Below, piece by piece: positions 21,866 through 30,444 of a DNA stretch of 64,000 nucleotides (position 1 is the first letter of the stretch; every line of letters starts with the position of its first letter). The notes beneath the pieces are model-generated. The model had not been told where the DNA came from and did not search any database. It saw only the letters and a list, made by a program, of their open reading frames with translations. The translations under genes were made by a program, and so were the position numbers. This stretch comes from Adenophora triphylla var. japonica (Eukaryota; Streptophyta; Magnoliopsida; Asterales; Campanulaceae). The stretch covers positions 1 to 64,000 of the forward strand of contig JAFEMH010006966.1 of NCBI GenBank assembly GCA_022495995.1, given 5' to 3'.

Positions 21866-22948
21866 TTGACAACAGTGAACCTGGGAACAGCCGAAGAACC
21901 CAAAGAAACGCAGATTGGTAGCTTCTTCTTCGGAGATGAACGGATTGCCCTGATTGAGTTGCTTAAAGAATTTATGGACATCTTTGCCTGGTCCTACAAA
22001 GACATGCCTGGGCTAGATACTTCAATCGTAGAGCACCGGATACCCCTGGATCCAGAAATTAAACCAATAAAGCAGAAGTTGAGATGGATAAAACCGGAGT
22101 GGTCCTTGCAGGTGAAAGAAGATATTGAGAAACTCTTACGGGTGGGATTTATAAAGGTGATTGAATACCCAACTTGGCTGGCAAACATAGTTACGGTCAC
22201 AAAAGCGAATGGGAAGGTTCGAGTTTGCGTAGACTTCCGGGATCTTAACAAGGCTAGTCCCAAGGATGACTTCCCCTTGCCAAACATTGATATGCTGGTA
22301 GATGCAACTGCGAACTACGAAGTCAAATCCTTTGTCGACGGTTTTGCGGGTTATAACCAGATTAAGATGGCCGAAGAAGATCAAGACAAGACAGCATTCA
22401 CCACTCCTTGGGGCACTTATTGTTACACTGTGATGCCATTTAGGTTGAAAAATGCTGGGGCTACCTACCAGAGGGCCGTCACCACCCTGTTTCACGATAT
22501 GATCCACAAGGAGATTGAAGTGTATGTGGATGATATGATTATACACTCGAAAGGGTCGGATGGGCAGCACTTCACGGATTTAAGGAAGTTCTTCAACAGA
22601 CTTCGGGAACATTCCATGAGGCTAAATCCCGCCAAGTGCACTTTTGGGGTCATCCGGGGTAAAGTTTTGGGCTACATGGTCACAGAGAGAGGCATCGAAG
22701 TAGATCCCAGAAAAGTCAAAGCGATTGTCGAGATGAAGCCACCCAGAACTGTCTCCGAAGTGAAAGGTTTCATGGGCCGTTTGCAGTACATCAGCAGATT
22801 CATCAACCAGCTGACCTCCATATGTGAGCCAATCTTTAAGCTATTGAAGAAGAATCAGGAAGTGGTCTGGAATGAAGAATGTCAGCTAGCTTTCGAGAGA
22901 ATCAAAGCTTACCTTGTCAATCCTCCTATTCTCTGCCCACCTCATTGA
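21866..22948 (+). CDS. GY2 reverse transcriptase domain
   Basis: An open frame with TTVNLGTAEEPKETQIG at the start, then IKPEWSLQVKEDIEKLL, VCVDFRDLNKASPKDDFPLP, SFVDGFAGYNQI, TAFTTPWGTYCYTVMPF, the catalytic YVDD (22523-22534), KVLGYMVTERGIEV and RLQYISRFINQL. All RT blocks are present and in frame, so this domain could still fold. It ends with a stop after LCPPH; the frame for RNase H picks up immediately after. The role is synthesis of cDNA from element RNA. Confidence 0.9.
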   Translation: MTTVNLGTAEEPKETQIGSFFFGDERIALIELLKEFMDIFAWSYKDMPGLDTSIVEHRIPLDPEIKPIKQKLRWIKPEWSLQVKEDIEKLLRVGFIKVIEYPTWLANIVTVTKANGKVRVCVDFRDLNKASPKDDFPLPNIDMLVDATANYEVKSFVDGFAGYNQIKMAEEDQDKTAFTTPWGTYCYTVMPFRLKNAGATYQRAVTTLFHDMIHKEIEVYVDDMIIHSKGSDGQHFTDLRKFFNRLREHSMRLNPAKCTFGVIRGKVLGYMVTERGIEVDPRKVKAIVEMKPPRTVSEVKGFMGRLQYISRFINQLTSICEPIFKLLKKNQEVVWNEECQLAFERIKAYLVNPPILCPPH

Positions 22949-24241
22949 AATAAGCCTTTACTTCTATACCTGACGGTCACAGACACAGCTATCGGAGCCA
23001 TGCTAGCGCAAGAAAAGAAGGACTCCAAGATCGAGAATGCCATATATTTCGTTAGTCGTAAATTCCAAGGAAGCGAGTTGAACTACTCTGCCCTCGAGAA
23101 GATATGCGCAGCTTTGGTTTGGGTGGTCGGAAAATTGAAGCACTATATGTTATCTCACACAGTGCACCTGGTCTCCAAGATGGATCCGATCAGATATCTG
23201 TTTCAAGGTGATAGAGGCAACATTTCCACCAGGTTGGCGAAGTGGACTTTCTTCTTAGCTGAGTTTGATATCAAATATGTGATCCGGAAGTCAATCAAGG
23301 GACAAGCTCTGGCAGATCAATTGGCTGATTTCCCCAGTACAGAATCCCGAGGACCGGATCTCCAGTTTCCAGATGAAGGGATTCTTGTTATAGAAAATGG
23401 CAATCGATGGCAGTTATTCTTCGACGGCGCGGCAAACAAAAGAGGTAATGGCATCGGGATGGTACTGGTAGACCCGAATGATATGCATACCCCCATTGCT
23501 ATCAAGCTGAATTTCTCAGTTACCAACAACGCGGCCGAATATGAAGCCTGCATAGCTGGTCTTGAGGCCGCCCTAGAGCGACATGTGGATGAGTTGGAAG
23601 TGTTTGGTGATTCACAACTGATAATAAATCAAGTAGCCAATAGATGGAAAACCTCAGACCCGTGTCTCCAGAAATACCATGATTACATTGCAGAACTCGT
23701 CGGCCAGTTCAAGGAAGTGTCATTCCAATTCCTGCCGAGAGATAAGAACAGATTTGCCGATGCCCTAGCTACTCTGGCCTCCTTGGTAGAAATCCCAGAA
23801 GGAAAGTCGATTAAACCGTTCAGGGTCGGTAGGCGAGAAAACCCTGCATACTGCTGTGAAATAGAGATCGAAACCGTCAATGAGCCGTGGTACAGTCAGA
23901 TTTTCCAATATCTCAAGCATGGTGAAGCATCTTTCCCCGTTGATAAAGAAGGAGACCTAAAGGGTATTCATGCCAAGAGTCTGCAAGCTTTGAAAAGGCT
24001 ATCAGCTCAGTACGTTATACTCGGCAATGAATTGTGGAAGAAAAGGGAAGGTTGCCCTCTCCTGCTCTGTATTAGCAAAGAAAAGGCTCAGAAAGTAATG
24101 GAAGATGTTCACAATGGTGCCTGCGGACCTCATATGAACGCTAGATCTCTTATGCATAGCATTATCAGACTGGGCTATTTCTGGATTACTATGGAAACTG
24201 ATTGTATTCAATTTGTGCGAACCTGTGACAAATGCCAGTGA
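22949..24241 (+). CDS. GY2 RNase H, second RNase H and integrase N-terminus
   Basis: The open frame 23000-24241 starts within RNase H (MLAQEKKDSKIENAIYF, NYSALEKICAALVW). It is followed by the archaeal-type RNase H (WQLFFDGAANKRG, AEYEACIAGLEAAL, VFGDSQLIINQV, KNRFADALATLAS) and the integrase zinc region (VHNGACGPHMNARSL ... CDKCQ). It ends at TGA 24239-24241 where GY4 has an arginine codon (CQRF), a likely C-to-T change of CGA. Confidence 0.88.
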   Translation, partial: NKPLLLYLTVTDTAIGAMLAQEKKDSKIENAIYFVSRKFQGSELNYSALEKICAALVWVVGKLKHYMLSHTVHLVSKMDPIRYLFQGDRGNISTRLAKWTFFLAEFDIKYVIRKSIKGQALADQLADFPSTESRGPDLQFPDEGILVIENGNRWQLFFDGAANKRGNGIGMVLVDPNDMHTPIAIKLNFSVTNNAAEYEACIAGLEAALERHVDELEVFGDSQLIINQVANRWKTSDPCLQKYHDYIAELVGQFKEVSFQFLPRDKNRFADALATLASLVEIPEGKSIKPFRVGRRENPAYCCEIEIETVNEPWYSQIFQYLKHGEASFPVDKEGDLKGIHAKSLQALKRLSAQYVILGNELWKKREGCPLLLCISKEKAQKVMEDVHNGACGPHMNARSLMHSIIRLGYFWITMETDCIQFVRTCDKCQ

Positions 24242-25159
24242 TTCTCCAACTTGAACCATATCCCTCCTCATGATCTCTACTGTATGACAACTCCCTGGCC
24301 CTTCGCAACATGGGGAATTGACGTCATTGGGAAGATAACTCCATCCGGGAGCAATGGGCACTCATTCGTATTGGTTGCTGTGGATTACTTCACGAAGTGG
24401 GTAGAAGCTGCATCTTACAAAGTGCTCACAGCTAAGAAAGTGGCTCGCTTCATAAAGGAACAGATTTGCTGCCGCTACGGAGTCCCAAATGAGATTATTT
24501 CTGACAATGGAACCCATTTTGAGGGAGAAACGGATCGCCTGTTTACTGAATACAGGGTCAAACGTCACAAGTCTTCACCATACAGGCCACAGACGAATGG
24601 TGCTGTTGAGGCTGCTAATAAGAATTTGGAGAGAATCATTAAGAAGATGGCCGAACGAGGAAGGGATTGGCCAGAGAAGTTACATTCAGCATTATGGGGC
24701 TACCACACGTCAATCTGAACTGCTACTGGTGCAACCCCTTACGCCTTGACTTATGGAATGGAAGCTATCATGCCTATTGAGTTAGAAATTCCTTCCCTCA
24801 AGGTGTTGCTTGAGAATGAGATAAATGAGATTGATTGGCTCCAAAGTCGATACAACGAGTTGGCACTGTTAGATGAACGCAGATTAAAAGCCATGGAGCA
24901 CAATCGGGCATACCAGAAGAGAATGGCCCGTGCTTTTGACAAGAAGGTGAAGCCCAGAGACATCAAGGTTGGTGATTTGGTTCTCAAGATGAAGACCGCA
25001 AATTAGAGCAGTGCATTGGGTAAGTGGGCACCTGTTTGGGTTGGACCGTTTCTAGTCAAGAAGATATTCTCCGGAGGAGCAATGCAGCTAGCGGATCTGG
25101 ACGGTAACCCATTTTTGCACCCCGTCAACGGAGACAAGTTGCGGCGGTATTATGTGTAA
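24242..25159 (+). pseudogene. GY2 integrase core and C-terminus
   Basis: Core motifs WGIDVIGKI, ISDNGTHFEG and GAVEAANKNLE give the D, D, E residues. A TGA at 24716-24718 interrupts YHTSI-TATG where other copies have arginine. After it comes YALTYGMEAIMPIELEIPSL, then a stop at about 25004, and the C-terminal DGNPFLHPVNGDKLRRYYV ends near 25159. Two or three nonsense changes are the only damage. Confidence 0.87.
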
Positions 25160-25954
25160 GTGAGTCTTTTCATTCCCCTCTGTAAATAAAAAAAATAATA
25201 AAAAAAAATAAAGGTGCAACAAAATTGTCCCAGATGAGACTGAAAAACCTCTCAAAAGGCAGTCCATGCAAAAATAAGGGACGCCCCCGGTGCTAAAAGA
25301 ATATACCCAGCTAGGTCAAAAACCCTAAAAAGGGCGGTCTAGGTAAAAAACAGGGTCGCACCATGTCCCCCTTCTGTCTTCCCCTTTCTTTAAACACAAA
25401 GTGGATTGAGTCGAACTACGGAGACCTGAGTTCCTTAGTTCTCTTACAAAAGGGGAACGTAGGAAATCACTTGTGGTTCGGTCTTAAAAATGCTGCAAAG
25501 TCTTATGTCTTGCCAAAATGTGTTTTGATTACAGTTCTAAAGCTTTTTCAAAGGTTTATTTGGAGTTAATATTCTTTTTGATGAGTTCAAGCACAGCCTA
25601 CTTTTGACTCAAATAACTTGTTGCGAATAAAAGAGAAATAAAATTTCAACATCCATTCTGTCTGCATTAAGGTAATCAAGGGATACTCAAATTCTGTTCA
25701 AATAAGTCTCTCTCCCAAAGTACAAGCAAAAGAAAAATAAGAAGTCTTCTATCTCTCAGAAAAGTGTCTAGATGCTCGTCCCCGCTCCCAAACTCGTACC
25801 TCTGTCTTTCCTCTTCCTTGGTCCCCGGGAGGTCTTTGGCTTAGGAATGTCGAATAAGTCAGTTTGAGCCCGTCCCAACTCAGGAATAACGCGCGCCGGT
25901 GGTTCAATCGACTGTCTCCCTCAAAGCAGCCACAGCGGCCTCTCTCTCTCTCTC
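25160..25954. other. Convergent zone of GY2 between pol and aORF2
   Basis: It contains hairpin block CB2 on the minus strand (25307-25342) and block CB1 on the minus strand (25411-25492: GTCGAACTACGG ... GGGGAACGTAGG ... GGTTCGGTCTT on plus). The remainder is AT-rich. The 68-codon frame at 25363-25569 overlaps CB1 and is judged spurious. Confidence 0.6.
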
Positions 25955-27430
25955 TCATCGCAAGGCCTCTCTGCGTGCACTCACCTCTGGATCATCCCTC
26001 AGAGCAGCCCTCCGTACCTCTCGCCTCCGATAATCCTCAGCAACATCACCGGTAATATTATCTGGATTCCCTCTGGCCTCTACATCTCGAAAAGACCATC
26101 TGGATGGGTATTCTGCTCCCAAGTATTCCCTGCGACGAGCCTCTATCACCATCTGCACGGGACCTTGTTGCTCTTCATACCAAATCAGATATTCCGTGGT
26201 CAAGAATGTAAACCCTCTGGCCTGACGAAGAAGCTTCCGTGTGGGAAGAAAACCCTCCAAGAAGGATCTGCTGAAGAAGTGCACAGTCTGGGGCTCGGTC
26301 ATGACCATTGGGATAGCATCAGTCGTCAACCTCTCTCTCAAAGCCCGAATAATCTGCTGAGGGTACCGATATTGCCTGCTTACCAGGGATGGGACACAGA
26401 ATGAAGACACATGCAACCCTGGCAGTCTGACCACCACCGATCCATCCTGAATATCTCTCATGGTCTGCAATCCCCACGCCGGAATCCAGAAGTTCAGATC
26501 AGCAGTCTCGTATCGTGTCAACCTCACCTGCCAACTATCAGCTGCCGCATCCCTTAGTAATCTGCGTTGTCTAGTCACCCAAGGCATTGCTGTCTGACCC
26601 TCCGGTAACGGCCCAATCAAGCGTAACCTCTCAGAAAACCACAAAGATAGTAAAGTGGGGCTGCCCGCGCCCATGAAATCAGATCCCCCGACTAGTCTAT
26701 CAAGGCCATGGTAAGTCTCAGCTAATAGCAGGGGTACAATGTCCATTTCCCCTTTACCGAGCCGAATTTGATGAAGATCCACACCTCGGTCACCCCTAAG
26801 CTGTCTGACGACCTCCAGCAGCACACCTGAGCAAACTCCGACATGTCCACAGAAGTAGTGGGATGACAAGGTAAACAATACATACATGTCCAGAGAGGTA
26901 GAAAGGTCAAACAGTGCCGGGCTAGAACATCGCAGCCGAGCCATCCGGGTTAAGTCTACAAACTCACCATTCAGAACCATAGATGCCACCTGATCCACTG
27001 GCAGGCACAGGAAATCCGATAACTGCTCCACAACTGGCCGTCTGTCTCGAGGGAATGCTACAGTCTCCATCTCACCCAAGCCTGTCAATGCTCTGAAATC
27101 CTCCATGGTTGGCGTCAGATCATTGTATGAGAAAGAAAACATATGTCTCTCCGGGTCCCAAAAATGTGAAGCTGCTCGGAGCAAGTTCCAATCAACACTC
27201 CAATTCTTCAGAGGCCAGAGGCACGGCATACCATATCGCTTGTCAATGATTTTCCCATGATGCTTTCGGTGAAATTGTGATACCCCAATAAAGTCTTGAT
27301 GAAATTGATGTTCCCGAGAAGCTATTTCCTCGCTATAATGTTCCATGATGATTGAAAGTTCCAACCTTTGTTGCAGAAATTGCCGGTTTGTCAAGTTGGG
27401 GCTACTGTTGCCCTCTTGTTGAAAGAGCAA
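25955..27430 (-). CDS. aORF2 of GY2, intact DUF7745-like protein antisense to pol
   Basis: An uninterrupted frame of 491 codons, the only full-length open gene of its class here. Segments in order: MPCLWPLKNWSVDWNLLRAA (residues ~75-95), HFWDPERHMFSF, NDLTPTMEDFRALTGL (~110-125), MDIVPLLLAETYHGLDRL (~225-242), GSPTLLSLWFSERL, WVTRQRRLLRD, LNFWIPAWGLQTMRDI, SSFCVPSLVSRQY, and an arginine-rich C-terminus (RRREVRRAALRDD). The same segments occur in GY4 and, broken, in GY1. No catalytic motif was recognised. I think this is the uncharacterised plant DUF7745 family, related in layout to plant mobile domain proteins. The first ATG is used; the next at residue 29 is possible. Two dyads lie 58-104 bases upstream. 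Confidence 0.8.
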   Translation of the reverse strand: MLFQQEGNSSPNLTNRQFLQQRLELSIIMEHYSEEIASREHQFHQDFIGVSQFHRKHHGKIIDKRYGMPCLWPLKNWSVDWNLLRAASHFWDPERHMFSFSYNDLTPTMEDFRALTGLGEMETVAFPRDRRPVVEQLSDFLCLPVDQVASMVLNGEFVDLTRMARLRCSSPALFDLSTSLDMYVLFTLSSHYFCGHVGVCSGVLLEVVRQLRGDRGVDLHQIRLGKGEMDIVPLLLAETYHGLDRLVGGSDFMGAGSPTLLSLWFSERLRLIGPLPEGQTAMPWVTRQRRLLRDAAADSWQVRLTRYETADLNFWIPAWGLQTMRDIQDGSVVVRLPGLHVSSFCVPSLVSRQYRYPQQIIRALRERLTTDAIPMVMTEPQTVHFFSRSFLEGFLPTRKLLRQARGFTFLTTEYLIWYEEQQGPVQMVIEARRREYLGAEYPSRWSFRDVEARGNPDNITGDVAEDYRRREVRRAALRDDPEVSARREALR

Positions 27431-27487
27431 TGCCTAAAAGTGAGGCCGGAACTGATTTTGAAAAGGGCCCTGTTACGAGCTTCGTCT

Positions 27488-27536
27488 AGTCGTGTGACTC
27501 ATTTTGACAGGCAGACACATAATGTCGGGCGACACA
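27488..27536 (-). promoter_or_regulatory. Paired CG dyads upstream of GY2 aORF2
   Basis: On plus, AGTCGTGTGACT (27488-27499) and TGTCGGGCGACA (27523-27534). On the coding strand they are TGTCGCCCGACA and AGTCACACGACT. They resemble the LTR dyads of the same element (TGTCACGCGACA at 29106, TGCCGTGCGACA at 29146) and not those of GY1 or GY4. No clear minus-strand TATA was found between them and the ATG. Confidence 0.6.
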
Positions 27537-27999
27537 TCTGATCTGCATCAGGAAGCATCAAGGTCTTGCAAATGGTTTTTCTATGTTATTCTCTAGCTCG
27601 TCGTCGCTGCAATACACCTTGTACCCACATGTCACTACACGGGAGAGGACTTTTCCCCACCATATGTACCACTATACACAATTACCCCAAAGCAGTCCCA
27701 GAAATTTATGTATAAACCCGGCAAAACCGACCTGTAAATACAATAAACCGTTCACCTTCCCCCTCGTTCCCAAAACGAACAGACTCATGCAAACAAACTA
27801 ACAAAGTTTAACTTTGGCTAACAAAAGGGAATAATTAGATTGTACTGTTTCGAGTGTCGCTTTTCCCCGCGGGTACAACAGTTAACTAAGCAAACCTCAG
27901 AGATTGTCCCTCAAAACAAAGCCGAGACAAAAAGTCCACGTCTATCTGAATCTTCCCAGCAGAGCACGTCAAAGTCCACAGCCCCACCATCAAACCGTC
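27537..27999. other. Spacer upstream of GY2 aORF2
   Basis: In GY1 and GY4 this position, upstream of aORF2, holds aORF1; here no mobile-domain segment is readable on the minus strand. GY2 therefore appears to lack aORF1 or to have lost it by deletion. Confidence 0.45.
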
Positions 28000-28275
28000 A
28001 ACAAGAATCCGCTGTCACAAGCAAGCGAAGCCCTGTCACAAGCAAGCGAAGCCTGTCACAAGCAAACAACCCCTTGTCACAAGCAAGCAAAGTCCCATCA
28101 CAGCAAGCAACCCCCCGTCACAGCAAGGAAAGCCCCATCACATCAAACAGAACCCCATCACAGCAAGCAAAATCCCCTTCTTACCGAGCAAACCTCGGGA
28201 CACAAGAGTCAAAAAGTCAACAAGAACCCACTCTCCAGCAAGCAAAATTCCCGTCACAGCAAGTACGATCCCAAA
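28000..28275. repeat. GY2 tandem array 1, short GTCACA-GCAAGC units
   Basis: Irregular units of 15-18 bases built on GTCACAAGCAAGCGAAGCC and CACAGCAAGCAACCC, about fifteen copies. They create long plus-strand frames rich in Ser, Gln and Lys (27840-28376), which I treat as an artefact. Confidence 0.8.
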
Positions 28276-28424
28276 CACAGAAGCCAGCAGTTGACAAAAG
28301 ACCGCCCCACGCTCGACAAATGTCAACAGCAGATAGTAGCATAGGACCCTCCGACAGCTACATCCATCCCCAGTAGCATAAACAATAGCATCAGTCCCTC
28401 CGGGCTACGTCGAGATGTCGTGAC

Positions 28425-28625
28425 GACCGCACATGTTGGGTGACGACCGCACGCGGATGTTGGGTGACGACCGCACTGTCAGATGTTGGGTGACGATCGC
28501 ACGCCGATGTTGGGTGACGAACGATGTCATGGTTACACGCCGGGTCGAATGTTGGGTGACGACCGGATCGAGATGTTGGGTGACGACCGCACAGTCAGAT
28601 GTTGGGTGACAACCGCACAGTCGTA
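28425..28625. repeat. GY2 tandem array 2, GATGTTGGGTGACGACCGCA units
   Basis: About eight copies of a 22-29 base unit beginning GATGTTGGGTGACGACCG. It lies between the antisense gene and the 3' LTR, the same slot as the arrays of GY1 and GY4 but with unrelated sequence. Confidence 0.85.
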
Positions 28626-28654
28626 TCCTTTGTTGATTTCCCCCTCCTGTCATG

Positions 28655-28735
28655 TGTTCTGAACTACGATTTAGCTGGATTTCCTCCCCGGGATACGTAG
28701 GAATCCTTTCTCCAAAGGTCCAGCCATCCGACTCC
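28655..28735 (-). repeat. Conserved block CB1, copy next to GY2 3' LTR
   Basis: On plus, GAACTACGATTTAGCTGG, then GGGATACGTAGGAATC and GGTCCAGCCATCCGAC. Its reverse complement follows the GY4 copy at 55890-55966 almost base for base (GGATGGCTGGACCTTT, CCTACGTATCCCGG, CGTAGTTC). Confidence 0.75.
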
Positions 28736-28830
28736 CCAGATCACCGTCTAGCCCTCCGCCTTATCCCTCAGCCGCTCATTGGGATTGGGTCTTATTTTAT
28801 CGACAACCTCACTTCTTCCATAAATGACGT

Positions 28831-28843
28831 TGCCGAGGGGCTC
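28831..28843 (+). promoter_or_regulatory. GY2 polypurine tract
   Basis: TGCCGAGGGGCTC adjoins the TG of the 3' LTR at 28844. The same tract occurs in GY1 and GY4. Confidence 0.85.
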
Positions 28844-29105
28844 TGTAAGTACGCCAATCCAATTCGCGACCTTTTCAGATGCATTTTAAAATGATAAAAT
28901 TGCATTTAGGGGCATTTTGGTAAATTCCCGGTCCATCCTGAGACTTTCGGAAACATTTCATAAGTTTCTCGCGAAGGAAGTACTTTTTTGTACTTTGCTC
29001 AGGCTAAGGGACCTAAAAGGAATAAATCTGTTTTGGACTTTTTAGGAATTATCCAAGAAGGTTCCAGAACCAGATTTGGCGCCAAAAACGGTTATGGTCA
29101 CCTTG

Positions 29106-29187
29106 TGTCACGCGACAAGTCGAGGCATAGAAAGTGGTTACGTTATGCCGTGCGACACATTGAAGCCACTAACTGCAGCTATAAATA
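29106..29187 (+). promoter_or_regulatory. GY2 LTR promoter with paired CG dyads
   Basis: Dyads TGTCACGCGACA (29106-29117) and TGCCGTGCGACA (29146-29157) precede the TATA box CTATAAATA (29179-29187) by about 20 bases. A pyrimidine-rich stretch follows, as in a transcribed leader. Confidence 0.72.
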
Positions 29188-29784
29188 AGACCCTACCCCT
29201 CTCAGTTTTGGATCGGAATTTGAACCTCCCAAAGTCACTCTGCCAAAATTCATCCAGAAACTCTCTCTCTCCTGCTCCCTCACCAAAACCACCCAATTCC
29301 CTACCAATTCCCTCACCTCTCATCTCTCTTCAACCCATTACCTCTCCTTCTCCACCACATACTTCAGATCCTCCAATCTAGCTCTCAGTTCGTGCTTAGA
29401 TCTCCAGTCAGAAGTTGAATTGAAGACTCCTACACCTAACTTGGTATAAGAGTTGAGGACTACAAGGGTAACTCTCTCTCCTCCTTTCTCTCTCTCATCT
29501 ACTTGTCTATTTTGTTCTTCCTTCTTCTCCACTTGATAATCAGGCTCCATCTGCCTCAGATTATCAAGTGGCAACTGCAATCTCTATGTTTAAATCGTTT
29601 ATACTTGGATCCAATTGCTTGCTTATGATGTGATTTACTTAGATTGGCAATTTGGATGTCAAGGGAGTGTGGATCTCCCATATCCACACTCCTTTGATCA
29701 ATTCGTATCTAATTCATGTTGTTCTTATTAGTTTTGGTAGAATTGTTGTGAATCTGTTGGATCTGCATCTTAGTTTGTGAGGTA

Positions 29785-29868
29785 CCTGCAGATGGTAACC
29801 TTATGTCACGCGACACATGTGGACATGAGGAGTCCTGTGTCACGCGATATGTTGTGACCATCTGCAGG
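29785..29868. repeat. Large hairpin 1 in GY2 LTR
   Basis: A perfect 12-base inverted repeat, CCTGCAGATGGT (29785-29796) and ACCATCTGCAGG (29857-29868), encloses two dyads, TGTCACGCGACA (29804-29815) and TGTCACGCGATA (29838-29849). It lies about 600 bases downstream of the TATA box, so it would be in the RNA. Confidence 0.8.
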
Positions 29869-30006
29869 GACCATATTTCATTTGTAATTTGTTTTAGTTG
29901 TTTATTTTAGCATTCAATAAAGTGTTCATGCTGTTTAATGCTTAGATCTGGTCTTAATAGTAATTTTGTGTTCATCTAGAAGTTCTGTGATCTGATTAGT
30001 TGTGAG

Positions 30007-30092
30007 CCTCTGCAAGGTGACCATTGATGTCACGTAACATGTTTGGACAAGGGAGTCCTATGTCACGCGACATAAATGATCCTTTGCAGAGG
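30007..30092. repeat. Large hairpin 2 in GY2 LTR
   Basis: Arms CCTCTGCAAGG (30007-30017) and CCTTTGCAGAGG (30081-30092) pair with one bulge. They enclose TGTCACGTAACA (30028-30039) and TGTCACGCGACA (30061-30072). The layout equals hairpin 1, and the outer arms differ in sequence, which argues for selection on structure or for duplication followed by compensatory change. Confidence 0.75.
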
Positions 30093-30444
30093 ACCTGTTT
30101 GTTTTGTAATCTGTTCTTATATTGTAAAGGGATGTGGCCTCCCGGACAATTGGTCTACAAGTTGTAATGATCTTGCTTATTCAATAAAATCCATGTTTAT
30201 CGCATTTGCCAATTATCATCGTTTGCACATTGTCTTGAATTACTTGGATGTCTAAATTAGAAAGACTCGTCTACGAACGAGGCGTGTTGGGTGAACTCTC
30301 AGTTCTTCCCAACACGTAACCTGACCCCCGAACCCATTTCTCTGTCAAAAAGGTTTTTCAAAGTGCACCTCTAAAAGCATGACGTGGCGACTTCTTTTTC
30401 TATAATTTCTCATTTTCGGGCGAGCGCGCATTCACCACCCTACA

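Larger units (their letters stand above)
19601..30444 (+). mobile_element. GY2, Tat/Ogre-type gypsy element, right part
   Basis: Plus-strand gag C-terminus, protease, RT, RNase H, aRNH and integrase (19602-25159) are followed by an antisense aORF2 (25955-27430), tandem arrays, a polypurine tract and a 3' LTR (28844-30444). The 5' LTR, leader and most of gag are not visible; they are cut off by GY1 or lie beyond the left edge. The right flank at once reads as copia integrase, so GY2 sits inside CO-A. The coding region is less decayed than that of GY1. Confidence 0.88.
28844..30444 (+). repeat. GY2 3' LTR
   Basis: It starts TGTAAGTACGCC after the polypurine tract and ends CACCACCCTACA, after which copia integrase sequence begins. 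It contains a TATA box, three sets of paired dyads, two large hairpins and a PBS-like echo GTGGCGACTT (30384-30393). No 5' partner is visible in the window, so age cannot be judged. Confidence 0.85.

Noticed and set aside
27840..28376. 178-codon Ser/Gln/Lys-rich frame
   Set aside because: It is created by short GTCACA-GCAAGC repeats; two overlapping frames are open for the same reason.
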